A DNA stretch of 64,000 nucleotides from Actibacterium sp. MT2.3-13A. Its GTDB lineage: Bacteria; Pseudomonadota; Alphaproteobacteria; Rhodobacterales; Rhodobacteraceae. A model generated the notes under the pieces. The model saw only the letters and a list, made by a program, of their open reading frames with translations. It was not told the DNA's origin and did no database searches. Location of the stretch: NCBI RefSeq assembly GCF_018139985.1, contig NZ_JAGSOU010000008.1, positions 109,364-173,363 of the forward strand. The letters run 5' to 3'. Shown piece after piece: positions 34,980 through 44,917 of this stretch. The position numbers and the translations under genes are program-made. Positions within the stretch are counted from its first letter, which is position 1, and each line of letters starts with the position of its first letter.

Positions 34980-35783
34980 CTAGCCGGCGCTTGCCACGCG
35001 CAGCACGCAGCCATCGGTGACCAGCTCGGGCGGGGTCAGGCACAGGCCGCGGGCCACCGTCCAGGCGGCCAGCACCCTCGGCACATAGTCCCGGGTCTCG
35101 GCGAAGGGAGGCACGCCGTCGTGGCTGCGCACGGCGTTCTCTCCGGCGTTGTAGCCGGCCAGGACCAGAACAGGGTCGCGCTTGAATTCGGACATCAGCC
35201 AGTTCAGATAGGCCACCCCGCCGCGGATGTTCTGCGCCGGATCCGCGGCGTCCGTGACATCGAATCGCTCCGCCGTGGCGGGCATCAGTTGCATCAGCCC
35301 CGCCGCGCCCTTGCCGCTGAGCGCGGCCGGATCCCCGCCGCTTTCCACCGCGATCACCGCCAGGACCAGCGCCGGCGAGACCTGGGTGCCAACGGTCGCC
35401 TTCAGGATCTCGATGCCGTGCGCCTGGGCGATCTGTTGCAGCGCCTGCAACCGCGGCGCGTCCACCTGCTGCCCCTCCGGCGCGCTGTCCAGCGCCGTCA
35501 GGGCCGGCCCCAGCCGCCCCGGCCCACTTTCCGACAGAGCCGGCGAGACCAGCCCCCAGTACCAGTCATAGCGCCCCCCGCCCTGCGCCGCGGGCAGGCG
35601 GGCCGGCGCGGCGGGCTGGGCCGCGCCGGGGGTGATCTGGACGGTGATTCTGCGCGTGGCGCCCGGCTGGGGCGGTGTCACCCTCTTGAAGGTGAAGTTC
35701 GGATACGGCGGCGGCGTTTCCGGCGCGGCCGGCGTGGCGCCGGCCAGCAATACGGCCAGAAATGCCTTGAATATACTGTTCAT
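34980..35783 (-). CDS. Secreted lytic transglycosylase (SLT domain)
   Basis: Periplasmic peptidoglycan lyase, 267 aa. The N-terminus MNSIFKAFLAVLLAGATPAA is a signal peptide, followed by a proline-rich linker. The SLT/goose-lysozyme-like domain (about 125-245) has the catalytic glutamate in AVIAVESGGDP, then GAAGLMQLMPATAERF and AGYNAGENAV. It lies next to, and divergent from, the Tad pilus locus, so a role in opening the wall for pilus or secretin assembly is plausible but inferred. Its promoter must lie within the 35784-36146 region. Confidence 0.91.
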   Translation of the reverse strand: MNSIFKAFLAVLLAGATPAAPETPPPYPNFTFKRVTPPQPGATRRITVQITPGAAQPAAPARLPAAQGGGRYDWYWGLVSPALSESGPGRLGPALTALDSAPEGQQVDAPRLQALQQIAQAHGIEILKATVGTQVSPALVLAVIAVESGGDPAALSGKGAAGLMQLMPATAERFDVTDAADPAQNIRGGVAYLNWLMSEFKRDPVLVLAGYNAGENAVRSHDGVPPFAETRDYVPRVLAAWTVARGLCLTPPELVTDGCVLRVASAG

Positions 35784-35915
35784 TGTGCCGGACCTGCCCT
35801 GCCCCGGAGGATTTTCGGACAGGATCGCAAAAAACCGGCCTCGAGACCACAGATTTGCGGGATTCGCGCGGGGATTCGGCCCCTCAATACCGGCAAATTC
35901 GGGGCCGACAAAGCA

Positions 35916-36047
35916 TTAATTAAGGTTAAATTTGAGTTAATATCGTTTAATAGCAGTGCATTAGCTAAACGCACCCCCTCCACCCACCCCATAGAAAAAT
36001 TAACAACAGCACGCCAAATTCTTGCCCGATTCTCCCGGCTATATAGC
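35916..36047 (+). promoter_or_regulatory. Tad/Flp control region with CtrA-type TTAA sites
   Basis: The only gene-free stretch above 300 bp (35784-36146) separates the transglycosylase from flp1. Its middle is strikingly AT-rich. TTAA-N7-TTAA, the full CtrA consensus, occurs at 35926-35940. It is flanked by TTAATTAA (35916-35923), TTAA at 35947-35950 and a TTAAC half-site at 36000-36004. Downstream, GCCAAATTCTTGCC (36013-36026) precedes TATATAGC (36040-36047). CtrA controls pilin and Flp/Tad genes in Caulobacter and relatives, so cell-cycle control is a reasonable inference. I saw no gene or RNA structure elsewhere in the gap. Confidence 0.62.
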
Positions 36048-36146
36048 AGCCATGCCAAGACGGGGATCGGGCAAACAAGAGGCCAGCCCGACGCGATCCG
36101 GAGAGGCGATACCGAAACGAGCAAGCATCCTTATGGAGGGATAACC

Positions 36147-36359
36147 ATGAAACTCTTCGACATCATCAAGACCTTCCGCGACGAAGAATCGGGCGCCGTG
36201 ACGATCGACTGGGTCGTGCTGACCGCAGCCATCGTCGGCCTGGGCATCGCCGTCCTGGCCGCCGTGGGCGGTTCCATCGAGGACCTGGCCGGCGAGATCG
36301 AGACCGAGCTGGAAACCGTGACCGTGTCGGTGAACGGCGGCCAGGCGGCAGGCTCGTAA
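36147..36359 (+). CDS. Flp family type IVb pilin, copy 1
   Basis: 70-aa major pilin subunit candidate. A short basic leader ends at G16, cleaved by TadV before AVTIDWVVLTAAIVGLGI. The hydrophobic helix (17-42) forms the pilus core. The classical +5 glutamate/+6 tyrosine is replaced by D21-W22, as in the second copy. The C-terminus SVNGGQAAGS is small and polar. GGAGGG precedes the ATG. A strong terminator follows immediately, so this gene can be expressed as a short, abundant transcript independent of the rest of the locus. Confidence 0.93.
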   Translation: MKLFDIIKTFRDEESGAVTIDWVVLTAAIVGLGIAVLAAVGGSIEDLAGEIETELETVTVSVNGGQAAGS

Positions 36360-36385
36360 GCCTGACCCTGCAAGTAGCGAGAATC

Positions 36386-36418
36386 GCCGCGCTTTTCGGA
36401 GCGCGGCTTTTCTTTTTT
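36386..36418 (+). terminator. Intrinsic terminator after flp1
   Basis: GCCGCGC (36386-36392) pairs with GCGCGGC (36401-36407) across TTTTCGGA, then TTTTC and six T residues. It lies 27 bp after flp1 and before flp2, so it should cut most transcription and give excess pilin 1 over the assembly proteins. Confidence 0.92.
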
Positions 36419-36570
36419 CGGGCCACGCCCAGAGGCGCATTGCTGACACTGGGCCGGCGCGAATTCGCCTCATTCGTCCCCCAGGATACAGGATGCCCGT
36501 GCTGATCCTGCGCTCCCAGCGGACCGCCAGCGCGCGCACCGAGCGGGGCAAGAGCAGCAAGGAGGCCGCG

Positions 36571-36765
36571 ATGCGCCTGTATCTGAAAGATTTCCTTAAG
36601 CGCGAGGATGGCGCCGTCACGATCGATTGGGTGGTGCTCACCGCCACCATCGTGGGGCTGGGCATCGGCGTTCTGACGGCGATCGGCGGAGCGAGCAACG
36701 ACCTCGGCACCGAGCTTGACGGCAAGATCGGCAATGTCACCGTCCGCACGAACGGCGGCCAGTAA
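36571..36765 (+). CDS. Flp family type IVb pilin, copy 2
   Basis: 64-aa pilin. MRLYLKDFLKREDG is the leader; TadV should cut after the glycine before AVTIDWVVLTATIVGLGIG. The core helix is nearly identical to copy 1 while leader and tail differ, indicating an old duplication. The tail ends in RTNGGQ, echoing NGGQ of copy 1. The ATG at 36571 follows GGAGG with ideal spacing; the longer reading from 36493 is not pilin-like. It may be a minor or alternative subunit. Confidence 0.9.
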   Translation: MRLYLKDFLKREDGAVTIDWVVLTATIVGLGIGVLTAIGGASNDLGTELDGKIGNVTVRTNGGQ

Positions 36766-36915
36766 CGCGCCCACGGAGCGGCCGCACAGAATCCTTTCCA
36801 CGGCCCCCGATCGACCCAGCTTTTGCCGCATTCCCCCGGCAATCTGACCAGGAGGAAGCATACGGCCGCGCCCCGAAAGGCGGTGCCGGCCGCAAGCACG
36901 ATGGAAGGAAACGCC

Positions 36916-37758
36916 ATGCGTATGGTTTTTGGATTGGTACTGGTTCTGGGCCTCGGGCTGGCAGGCTTCGCGGTCTACATGGCGCAGGGCTATATCTCGA
37001 AATACGAAAGCGCCCTGGCCAAGGAGCGCGCGGCCAACAAGCCGCAGATCGAGCTGGCCGAGATCTATGTGGCGAAGCGGCCGCTGCGCTACGGCGAGCA
37101 GCTGACCGAAAAGGACGTGCAACTGGTGGCCTGGCCCAAGGCCGCCCTGCCCGAGGGCGCCTTCGTCACCGCCGCGGAGCTGTTCCCCGAGGGCAAGCCC
37201 AGCTTCCGCACGGTGCTGCGCGCGATGGAGGCGAAAGAGCCGCTGCTCGCCGTCAAGGTGACCCAGCCGGGCGAGGATGCGGGCATCACCTCGCGCCTGT
37301 CCAAGGGCATGCGCGCCTTCGCCATCAGCGTCGATGTCAGCTCGGGCGTGTCGGGTTTCCTGCGTCCCGGCGACAGGGTCGACATCTACTGGACCGGCAC
37401 CGCGCAGGGCCACGAGAAGGTGACCAAGCTGATCGAGGCCACGGTCCGTCTGATCGCCGTCGACCAGACCGCCGACGAGGACCGCGCAAACCCGGTCATC
37501 GCCCGCACCGTGACGGTGGAGGCCACGCCCAAGCAGGTGGCCGCCCTGGCCCAGGCGCAATCGACCGGCCAGCTGTCGCTGTCGCTGGTCGGCGCCGAGG
37601 ACGAGACCGTCGCGGGCCTCGTCGAGATCGACCAGAACCAGCTTCTGGGCATCGAGGAGGCCGAGGTCGTCGCCAAGCAGGAAGAGAAGAAGGTCTGCAC
37701 CATCCGCACGCGCCGCGGCTCCGAGGTGGTGGAGATCCCGATCCCCTGCACCAACTGA
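36916..37758 (+). CDS. cpaB: Flp pilus assembly protein CpaB/RcpC
   Basis: 280-aa periplasmic assembly protein with an N-terminal membrane anchor (MRMVFGLVLVLGLGLAGFAV). A SAF-like domain (about 50-120) is followed by the RcpC domain with SGVSGFLRPGDRVDIYWTGT. It acts at the outer-membrane secretin of the Tad machine. The ATG at 36916 follows GGAAGGAA; ATG 36922 is an alternative. The tail has a CTIRTRRGSEVVEIPIPC segment with two cysteines. Confidence 0.92.
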   Translation: MRMVFGLVLVLGLGLAGFAVYMAQGYISKYESALAKERAANKPQIELAEIYVAKRPLRYGEQLTEKDVQLVAWPKAALPEGAFVTAAELFPEGKPSFRTVLRAMEAKEPLLAVKVTQPGEDAGITSRLSKGMRAFAISVDVSSGVSGFLRPGDRVDIYWTGTAQGHEKVTKLIEATVRLIAVDQTADEDRANPVIARTVTVEATPKQVAALAQAQSTGQLSLSLVGAEDETVAGLVEIDQNQLLGIEEAEVVAKQEEKKVCTIRTRRGSEVVEIPIPCTN

Positions 37759-37785
37759 TGCCGCCGATCCGCGCCAGTCAAAGCC

Positions 37786-37806
37786 GGGCCGCCCATGGGG
37801 CGGCCC
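37786..37806 (+). other. Hairpin in the cpaB-cpaC gap
   Basis: GGGCCGCCC (37786-37794) pairs with GGGCGGCCC (37798-37806), a 9-bp perfect stem with a 3-nt loop, 28 bp after the cpaB stop. No U-run follows. The 211-bp gap it lies in is large for this compact locus and may hold a processing site, partial terminator or extra promoter for the secretin gene. Confidence 0.5.
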
Positions 37807-37969
37807 GTGCCGTTTCCGCCCCCCGTCGGGCCGCGGTGTTGCGGGTTACACACATAAGTTCAGCCTCCCAAGAGCTTGATTCTTGCAAAAAAACGAAGAT
37901 TGCCGCATGGTGGCCGGTAATTGGGCGAAAGAGACCCGTGCTGAGGCGTGATCGGAGAGGCAGGATCAC

Positions 37970-39400
37970 ATGACAATCAAGACACTTCTCAAGGCAGCCC
38001 TGATCGGGTGCGCCGTGACGCTGGCAGCCGCGCCCGCGGCCACGGCCGAGACATTGCGCGTGATGTCGGGCGCCACCTCGAGCAAGCTGAATGTCCCGAT
38101 GAACCGGGCGGTTGTGATCGAAAGCGACGTGGTGTTCGCCGAACTGTCCATCGCCAACGCCTCGATTGCCGATATCTCCACCCTGTCGGACCGCACCATC
38201 TATGTGCTGGGCAAGACGCCCGGCCGCACCACCCTCACCCTGCTCGGCCCCGATGGCCGGCTGATCACCAATGTCGAAGTCCGCGTCACCCCCGATGTCA
38301 GCGAACTGAAGGAGCGCCTGCGCGAGGTGCTGCCGAACGAGCCGATCGAGGTGCGGTCGGCCAATGACGGGCTGGTGCTGTCGGGCATCGTCTCCTCCCC
38401 CGCGGCGCTGGACCGCGCGCTCGATCTCGCGCAGCGCTACGCGCCGCAGCGGGTGTCGAACCTGATGTCGGTGGGCGGCAGCCAGCAGGTCATGCTGAAG
38501 GTGCGCTTCGCCGAGATGAACCGCTCGGTCAGCAAGTCGCTCAGCTCCAGCCTGGCGATCGGCGGCAGCGCCGATGGCGGCAACATCGGCTATCGCGGCG
38601 GCTCGGGCACGCTGGGCACCGACGCCAATCTCGGCGCCGTGTTCGACGGCGATCCCGCCACCGCCCCGACCAGCAGCGCCTCGCGCCAGGGCGTGTTCTC
38701 CTTCGGGCTGGGCGCCGGCAGCATGGAATTCGAAATCCTGCTGGAGGCGCTGGAGACCAAGGGCTTCGTCCGCACCCTGGCCGAGCCGAACCTGACCGCC
38801 CTGTCCGGGCAGGCCGCCGAGTTTCTGGCCGGCGGCGAATACCCGGTGCCGATCTCGGACGGCGACGGCGGCATCAAGGTCGATTACAAGCCCTTCGGCG
38901 TGCAACTGAATTTCACCCCCCGCGTGGTCGGCGACAACATCAACCTGCGCCTCACCGCCACCGTCAGCGGCGTGGACACCACGGTGTCCTATTCCGACGG
39001 CACCTTCAACGTGAACGGCTTCTCCACGCGCTCCACCTCGACCACGGTCGAGATGCGCGACGGCGAGAGCTTCGCCATCGCGGGGCTGCTGCAGGACGAT
39101 TTCTCGTCGCTCAAGGGCCAGGTGCCCTGGCTGGGCGACATCCCGGTCCTGGGCGCGCTGTTCCGCAGCGCCTCCTACAACCGCGACCAGACCGAGCTGG
39201 TGATCATCATCACCGCCCACCTGGTCACGCCCACCCGCGGCGAGGCGCTGTCGATGCCCACCGACCGCGTGCGCCTGCCCACCGAGAAAGAGCTGTTCCT
39301 GTTCGGCGATGTCGCCAGGGCGAACGCCCCGAAAACCGGTGCCGCGGGCGAGGTCGCCCGGCAGGATTTCAGCGGCTCCTACGGCTATGTGATGGAGTGA
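37970..39400 (+). CDS. cpaC: Tad secretin CpaC/RcpA
   Basis: Outer-membrane secretin pore of the Flp pilus, 476 aa. Signal peptide MTIKTLLKAALIGCAVTLAA, cleaved near ATAE. An N-terminal pilus-formation domain (about 30-100) and a BON-like domain (about 105-170) precede the secretin core with the end motif VPWLGDIPVLGALFRSASYN and TELVIIITAHLVTP. All expected features are present. The stop overlaps or abuts the OmpA lipoprotein start. Confidence 0.94.
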   Translation: MTIKTLLKAALIGCAVTLAAAPAATAETLRVMSGATSSKLNVPMNRAVVIESDVVFAELSIANASIADISTLSDRTIYVLGKTPGRTTLTLLGPDGRLITNVEVRVTPDVSELKERLREVLPNEPIEVRSANDGLVLSGIVSSPAALDRALDLAQRYAPQRVSNLMSVGGSQQVMLKVRFAEMNRSVSKSLSSSLAIGGSADGGNIGYRGGSGTLGTDANLGAVFDGDPATAPTSSASRQGVFSFGLGAGSMEFEILLEALETKGFVRTLAEPNLTALSGQAAEFLAGGEYPVPISDGDGGIKVDYKPFGVQLNFTPRVVGDNINLRLTATVSGVDTTVSYSDGTFNVNGFSTRSTSTTVEMRDGESFAIAGLLQDDFSSLKGQVPWLGDIPVLGALFRSASYNRDQTELVIIITAHLVTPTRGEALSMPTDRVRLPTEKELFLFGDVARANAPKTGAAGEVARQDFSGSYGYVME

Positions 39401-39405
39401 TCCCG

Positions 39406-40044
39406 ATGCGCGCCCCCCTTGTCCTCGTCACCGCCGCCGCCATCGCCGGACTGTCCGCCTGCACCGATCAGGGCGCGGGCAGCGACATCGACACCGGCGA
39501 TTTCGGAAACGCCACGATGAACAACACGCTGGCGATGACCAGCGCCCGCGACCTGGCCATCGACCTGTCGCACCGCTTCGCCGCGGAGGTGCCCAGCACC
39601 ATCAACTTCGCCTTCAACAGCGCCGAGCTGGACGGCGCGGCCCGCGCCACGCTGCGCGAGCAGGCGCGCTGGATCTCCCAATACCCGGACCTGAAATTCC
39701 GCGTCTACGGCCATACCGACAAGGTCGGCTCTGATCGCTACAACAAGCGGCTCGGCCTGCGCCGGGCGAACGTGGCCGTCGATTACCTCGTGACCCAGGG
39801 CATTCCGCGCCGCCAGCTCGAGGCCGTCGTTTCCTTCGGCGAAACCCAGCCCCTGATCGTCACAGAGGGCCGCGAGCGGCAAAACCGCCGCACCGTGACC
39901 GAGGTTTCGGGCTTCCTGCGCCGCCCTGCATCGCTCCTGGACGGCAAATACGCGCTGTTCACCTACAGCGAATATGTCACCAGCGCGACCGAACCGCATG
40001 AGTTGGTTCTGGTCGACAAACAAGGTGGCGCTGAAGAGCGATAA
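39406..40044 (+). CDS. OmpA-domain lipoprotein of the Tad locus
   Basis: 212-aa lipoprotein. The lipobox LSAC places the acylated cysteine at 19. A C-terminal OmpA-like peptidoglycan-binding domain has NFAFNSAELDGAARATL, FRVYGHTDKVGSDRYNKRLGLRRANVAVDYL and GETQPLI. It probably anchors the secretin complex to the cell wall. The ATG at 39406 is chosen because it gives a regular lipoprotein signal; a GTG at 39397 overlapping the secretin stop is possible. OmpA-type proteins occur at this position in alphaproteobacterial cpa loci. Confidence 0.9.
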   Translation: MRAPLVLVTAAAIAGLSACTDQGAGSDIDTGDFGNATMNNTLAMTSARDLAIDLSHRFAAEVPSTINFAFNSAELDGAARATLREQARWISQYPDLKFRVYGHTDKVGSDRYNKRLGLRRANVAVDYLVTQGIPRRQLEAVVSFGETQPLIVTEGRERQNRRTVTEVSGFLRRPASLLDGKYALFTYSEYVTSATEPHELVLVDKQGGAEER

Positions 40045-40223
40045 TCACCAAACAATTTCGGCTTTTAGGCCGTAATGTTGCCCAGATTGAAAAGCATGGT
40101 CCGGACGAAGGGGCCAGTGGGCGCGAAGAACGAGTCGCGCCGGGCACCCGCGAGGCCAGCCGCCGCACGGCTGTCTCGTGTGTGTGCCAACGCGGGTTGC
40201 CTGGTGAATGAAGGATGTTTGAG

Positions 40224-41492
40224 ATGGCGAGTAACGCAGCGTTGCAATCTGAACCGGCGCCGATCGTCGCATGCACGGTGTCCCGCGATGTGCAGAACTT
40301 CGATCTGCTCATCGAGGACATGGAAGCCGAACTGGGCGAAAGCTGGGGCGATCTTTCCTTCGAAGATGCCCTGACCTTTCTGCAGCAGCCCGACGCGGAG
40401 ATGCTGGAATTCATCGCCATCGCCGTCGATGAGGAGGACGAGGCCGATCTGCCCGCCATCGGCGATCTGATCCGCATCGCCAAGGAAAAGCAGATCCGGG
40501 TGATCCTGATCGCCGAGGAACTGGGCCCGATGGCGCTGCACCAGCTGCTGCGCCTGGGCGCCGACGATTTCGTCCCCTACCCCCTGCCCGAGGGCTCCCT
40601 GCACGAGGCGATCGACCGGCTGCGCCACCCGACCCCGGTGCTGCAGGCCATCGCGCCACCGGCTGCGCCGGCCACCGCCAACCACGCCCTGAAGGACGGA
40701 ATCACCCATGACGGCGTGATCCTTCCGGTGCACGGATTCGCGGGCGGCGTCGGGGCCTCGACCGTGGCCACGAACCTGGCCTGGGAGCTGGCGACACTCA
40801 GCAAGAAGGACGCACCGCGGGTCTGCCTGATCGACCTCGACCTGCAATTCGGCGCCAGTTCGACCTATCTCGACCTGCCGCGCCGCGAAGTCATTTACGA
40901 GTTGCTGGCCGACACCAGCGCGATGGATGACGACGCGTTCATGCAGGCGCTGCAAAGTTTCCAGGACAAGCTCTATGTCTTCACCGCGCCGCCCGACATC
41001 CTGCCGCTGGACTTCGTCAGTTCCGAGGACATCAACGCGCTGCTGAACCTCGCGCGCAGCCATTTCGATTTCATCGTGATCGACATGCCCACGACCCTGG
41101 TGCAATGGACCGAGGCGGTTCTGAACCAGGCCCATGTCTATTTCGCGATGGTCGAGTTGGACATGCGCTCGGCGCAGAACACCCTGCGGGTGATCCGGGC
41201 CCTCAAGTCCGAGGAACTGCCCCACGAGAAGCTGCGCTTCGCGCTGAACCGCGCGCCGAAATTCACCGATCTGTCAGGCAAGAGCCGGGCCAAGCGCATG
41301 GCCGAAAGCCTGGACATCGACATCGAGCTGATGCTGCCCGACGGCGGCCGCCAGGTGGTGCAGGCCGGAGATCACGGCCTGCCCCTGGCAGACACCGCCA
41401 AGAAGAACCCGCTGCGCAAGGAGATCCGCAAACTGGCGGAGTCGCTGCACGCGCACGCTCAGGGCGAATTGGCCGCCGTCAAGCGCAGGTAG
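40224..41492 (+). CDS. cpaE: Pilus assembly ATPase-like localisation protein CpaE/TadZ
   Basis: 422 aa. An N-terminal receiver-like domain without an obvious phospho-acceptor set (about 12-135) is followed by a ParA/MinD-type domain. The P-loop reads GFAGGVGAST (171-180), lacking the usual GKS/T lysine, as typical for TadZ. CLIDLDLQFGASSTYLDL and IVIDMPTTLVQWTEAVL are the switch regions. It positions the Tad machine at the pole in relatives. ATG 40224 has AAGGA at good spacing; ATG 40215 lies directly on it. 179 bp separate it from the OmpA gene. Confidence 0.92.
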   Translation: MASNAALQSEPAPIVACTVSRDVQNFDLLIEDMEAELGESWGDLSFEDALTFLQQPDAEMLEFIAIAVDEEDEADLPAIGDLIRIAKEKQIRVILIAEELGPMALHQLLRLGADDFVPYPLPEGSLHEAIDRLRHPTPVLQAIAPPAAPATANHALKDGITHDGVILPVHGFAGGVGASTVATNLAWELATLSKKDAPRVCLIDLDLQFGASSTYLDLPRREVIYELLADTSAMDDDAFMQALQSFQDKLYVFTAPPDILPLDFVSSEDINALLNLARSHFDFIVIDMPTTLVQWTEAVLNQAHVYFAMVELDMRSAQNTLRVIRALKSEELPHEKLRFALNRAPKFTDLSGKSRAKRMAESLDIDIELMLPDGGRQVVQAGDHGLPLADTAKKNPLRKEIRKLAESLHAHAQGELAAVKRR

Positions 41493-41513
41493 AGGCAGGA
41501 AGAGGGATCCCAG

Positions 41514-42938
<1,425 letters not shown>

Positions 42939-42947
42939 GGCCCGCCC

Positions 42948-43916
42948 ATGCAACTGAGTGCTGAACCGATCATCTACGGCCTGATCTTCATCTCGGTCCT
43001 GGTGCTTGTCGAAGGCATCTACCTCACCGTTTTCGGCAAGTCGATCAGCCTGAACAACCGGGTGAACCGCCGGCTGGAACTGCTGGAGAAGGGCACCGCC
43101 CGCGAAGAGGTGATGGAACAGCTCCGCAAGGAGATGCACCAGCACCTCAACGTCAAGGGCATCCCGCTCTATTCGCTGCTGGCCAGCAAGGCGCAGAAGG
43201 CCAATATCGCCTTCTCGCCACGGGCGCTGGTCCTGATCATGGTCATGCTTTCGGCGCTGGCCTTCCTCGGGCTGACGGTGGGCACCGCCGCCTCGCTGCC
43301 GGTGCGCGCGCTGGTCGCCGTGGTGATGGGCTTCGGCGGGGTCTATGTCTGGATCAACGGCAAGGCCAAGAAACGGATGAAACTGGTCGAGGAGCAGCTG
43401 CCCGACGCGGTCGAGCTGATGGTCCGCAGCCTGCGGGTGGGCCACCCCTTCTCTTCGGCGGTGAGCATGGTCGCCAAGGAGGTCGCGGACCCGCTGGGCA
43501 GCGAATTCGGCATGATCGCGGATGAAGCCGCCTATGGCCGGGAAATTTCGGAAAGCCTGAAAGACCTCGCCGAACGCATGGATATGCAGGACCTGCGCTT
43601 CCTCGCGGTGGCGGTGACCATCCAGCAGCAGTCGGGCGGCAACCTGGCCGAGATCCTCGAAGGTCTGGCGCGGGTGATCCGCGCCCGGTTCAAGCTGTTC
43701 CGCAGGGTCAAGGCCATCACCGCAGAGGCCAAGTGGTCGGGCACCTTCCTGTCCGGCTTCCCCATCGTCGTGATCGTGATGATCAACGTCATCAAGCCCG
43801 ACTATTACGACAGCGTGAAGGAAACCATTTTCTTCGTCCCCGCGGCCCTTTTCGTCGCCGCCTTCCTGATCATCAACGTCTTCTTCATGAAGATGATGGT
43901 CAATATCAAGGTCTGA
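42948..43916 (+). CDS. tadB: Tad inner-membrane platform protein TadB
   Basis: 322 aa, GspF-like. It has an N-terminal helix (about 7-27), two central helices (about 85-130) and two C-terminal helices (about 263-320). The conserved cytoplasmic GspF block is QLPDAVELMVRSLRVGHPFSSA with QQQSGGNLAEILEGLARVIR. With TadC it forms the membrane platform that CpaF works on. Gap to cpaF is 9 bp and to tadC 7 bp. Confidence 0.94.
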   Translation: MQLSAEPIIYGLIFISVLVLVEGIYLTVFGKSISLNNRVNRRLELLEKGTAREEVMEQLRKEMHQHLNVKGIPLYSLLASKAQKANIAFSPRALVLIMVMLSALAFLGLTVGTAASLPVRALVAVVMGFGGVYVWINGKAKKRMKLVEEQLPDAVELMVRSLRVGHPFSSAVSMVAKEVADPLGSEFGMIADEAAYGREISESLKDLAERMDMQDLRFLAVAVTIQQQSGGNLAEILEGLARVIRARFKLFRRVKAITAEAKWSGTFLSGFPIVVIVMINVIKPDYYDSVKETIFFVPAALFVAAFLIINVFFMKMMVNIKV

Positions 43917-43923
43917 GGCAGAG

Positions 43924-44913
43924 ATGAATATCCTGAACCAAATCAACGGCTTTCTGGTTGATCTTCTAGGTCCCATGGGGCCGCTCTACGCGGTGGGCGC
44001 GCTCGGCGTGCTGCTGATCCTTGTGACGTTGCCGGTCTTGCTGAAGAAGAGCGACGACCCGATGGAAAAGCTCAAGCGCAGCACGCAGGAATCCCGCCAC
44101 GCCGCGATTTCGGCGCAACCCCAGGCGCTGCGCCATACCACGAAGAACGACAAGCTGGACCGTTTCGCGGATTTCCTCGAACCGCAGGACGAGGAGGAAT
44201 ATTCCGCCGCGCGGCTGAAACTGATGCAGGCCGGCTACCGCTCCAAGGCGGCGGTGCGGACCTTCCACTTCGCCCAGTTCGCGTTGGGTCTGGGCGGCCT
44301 CGGGCTGGGCGTGCTCTACGCTGTCCTGGTCTCGGTCACCCAGGAGGTCACCACCCAGCAGATGATCCTCTCGGTGATCATCCCCGGCGCCGCCGGCTAT
44401 TTCCTGCCCAAATACTGGATTCAGCGCCGCCTGCAGACCCGGCAGGAGGAGATCACCAACGGCTTCCCCGACAGCCTGGACATGCTTCTGGTCTGCGTGG
44501 AGGCCGGCCAGTCGCTGGACCAGTCGATCATTCGAGTCGCGCATGAGATGCGCGCCAGCTACCCCTCGCTGGCCGACGAGTATGAGATCGTCGCGCACGA
44601 GATGAAGGCTGGCAAGGACAAGACCCAGGTGCTCAAGGACATGGCCGAACGCTGCGCCGTGACCGACGTTTCCTCCTTCGTCACCGTGCTGATCCAGTCG
44701 GCCAGCTTCGGCACCTCGATCGCCGACGCGCTGCGGGTCTATGCCGCCGAGATGCGCGACAAGCGCGTCATGCGCGCCGAGGAGGCGGCAAACAAGTTGC
44801 CGACCAAGCTCACTCTTGGCACCATGATGTTCACGGTGCCGCCGCTGGTCGTGATCATGATCGGCCCGTCGGTCTACGACATCTACGTCACGCTGAGTTC
44901 GTCACACTTCTGA
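43924..44913 (+). CDS. tadC: Tad inner-membrane platform protein TadC
   Basis: 329 aa, second GspF-like platform protein. Helices lie near 20-40, 115-160 and 298-325. The block FPDSLDMLLVCVEAGQSLDQSIIRVAHEM and AERCAVTDVSSFVTVLIQSASFGTSIADALRVYA is the GspF signature. It follows tadB by 7 bp and is followed by the first TPR lipoprotein after 4 bp. Confidence 0.94.
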   Translation: MNILNQINGFLVDLLGPMGPLYAVGALGVLLILVTLPVLLKKSDDPMEKLKRSTQESRHAAISAQPQALRHTTKNDKLDRFADFLEPQDEEEYSAARLKLMQAGYRSKAAVRTFHFAQFALGLGGLGLGVLYAVLVSVTQEVTTQQMILSVIIPGAAGYFLPKYWIQRRLQTRQEEITNGFPDSLDMLLVCVEAGQSLDQSIIRVAHEMRASYPSLADEYEIVAHEMKAGKDKTQVLKDMAERCAVTDVSSFVTVLIQSASFGTSIADALRVYAAEMRDKRVMRAEEAANKLPTKLTLGTMMFTVPPLVVIMIGPSVYDIYVTLSSSHF

Positions 44914-44917
44914 GGTC

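Noticed and set aside
40045..40223. Possible extra small gene between the OmpA lipoprotein and cpaE
   Set aside because: Short reading frames here lack ribosome-binding sites and recognisable features; it is more likely leader sequence for cpaE.
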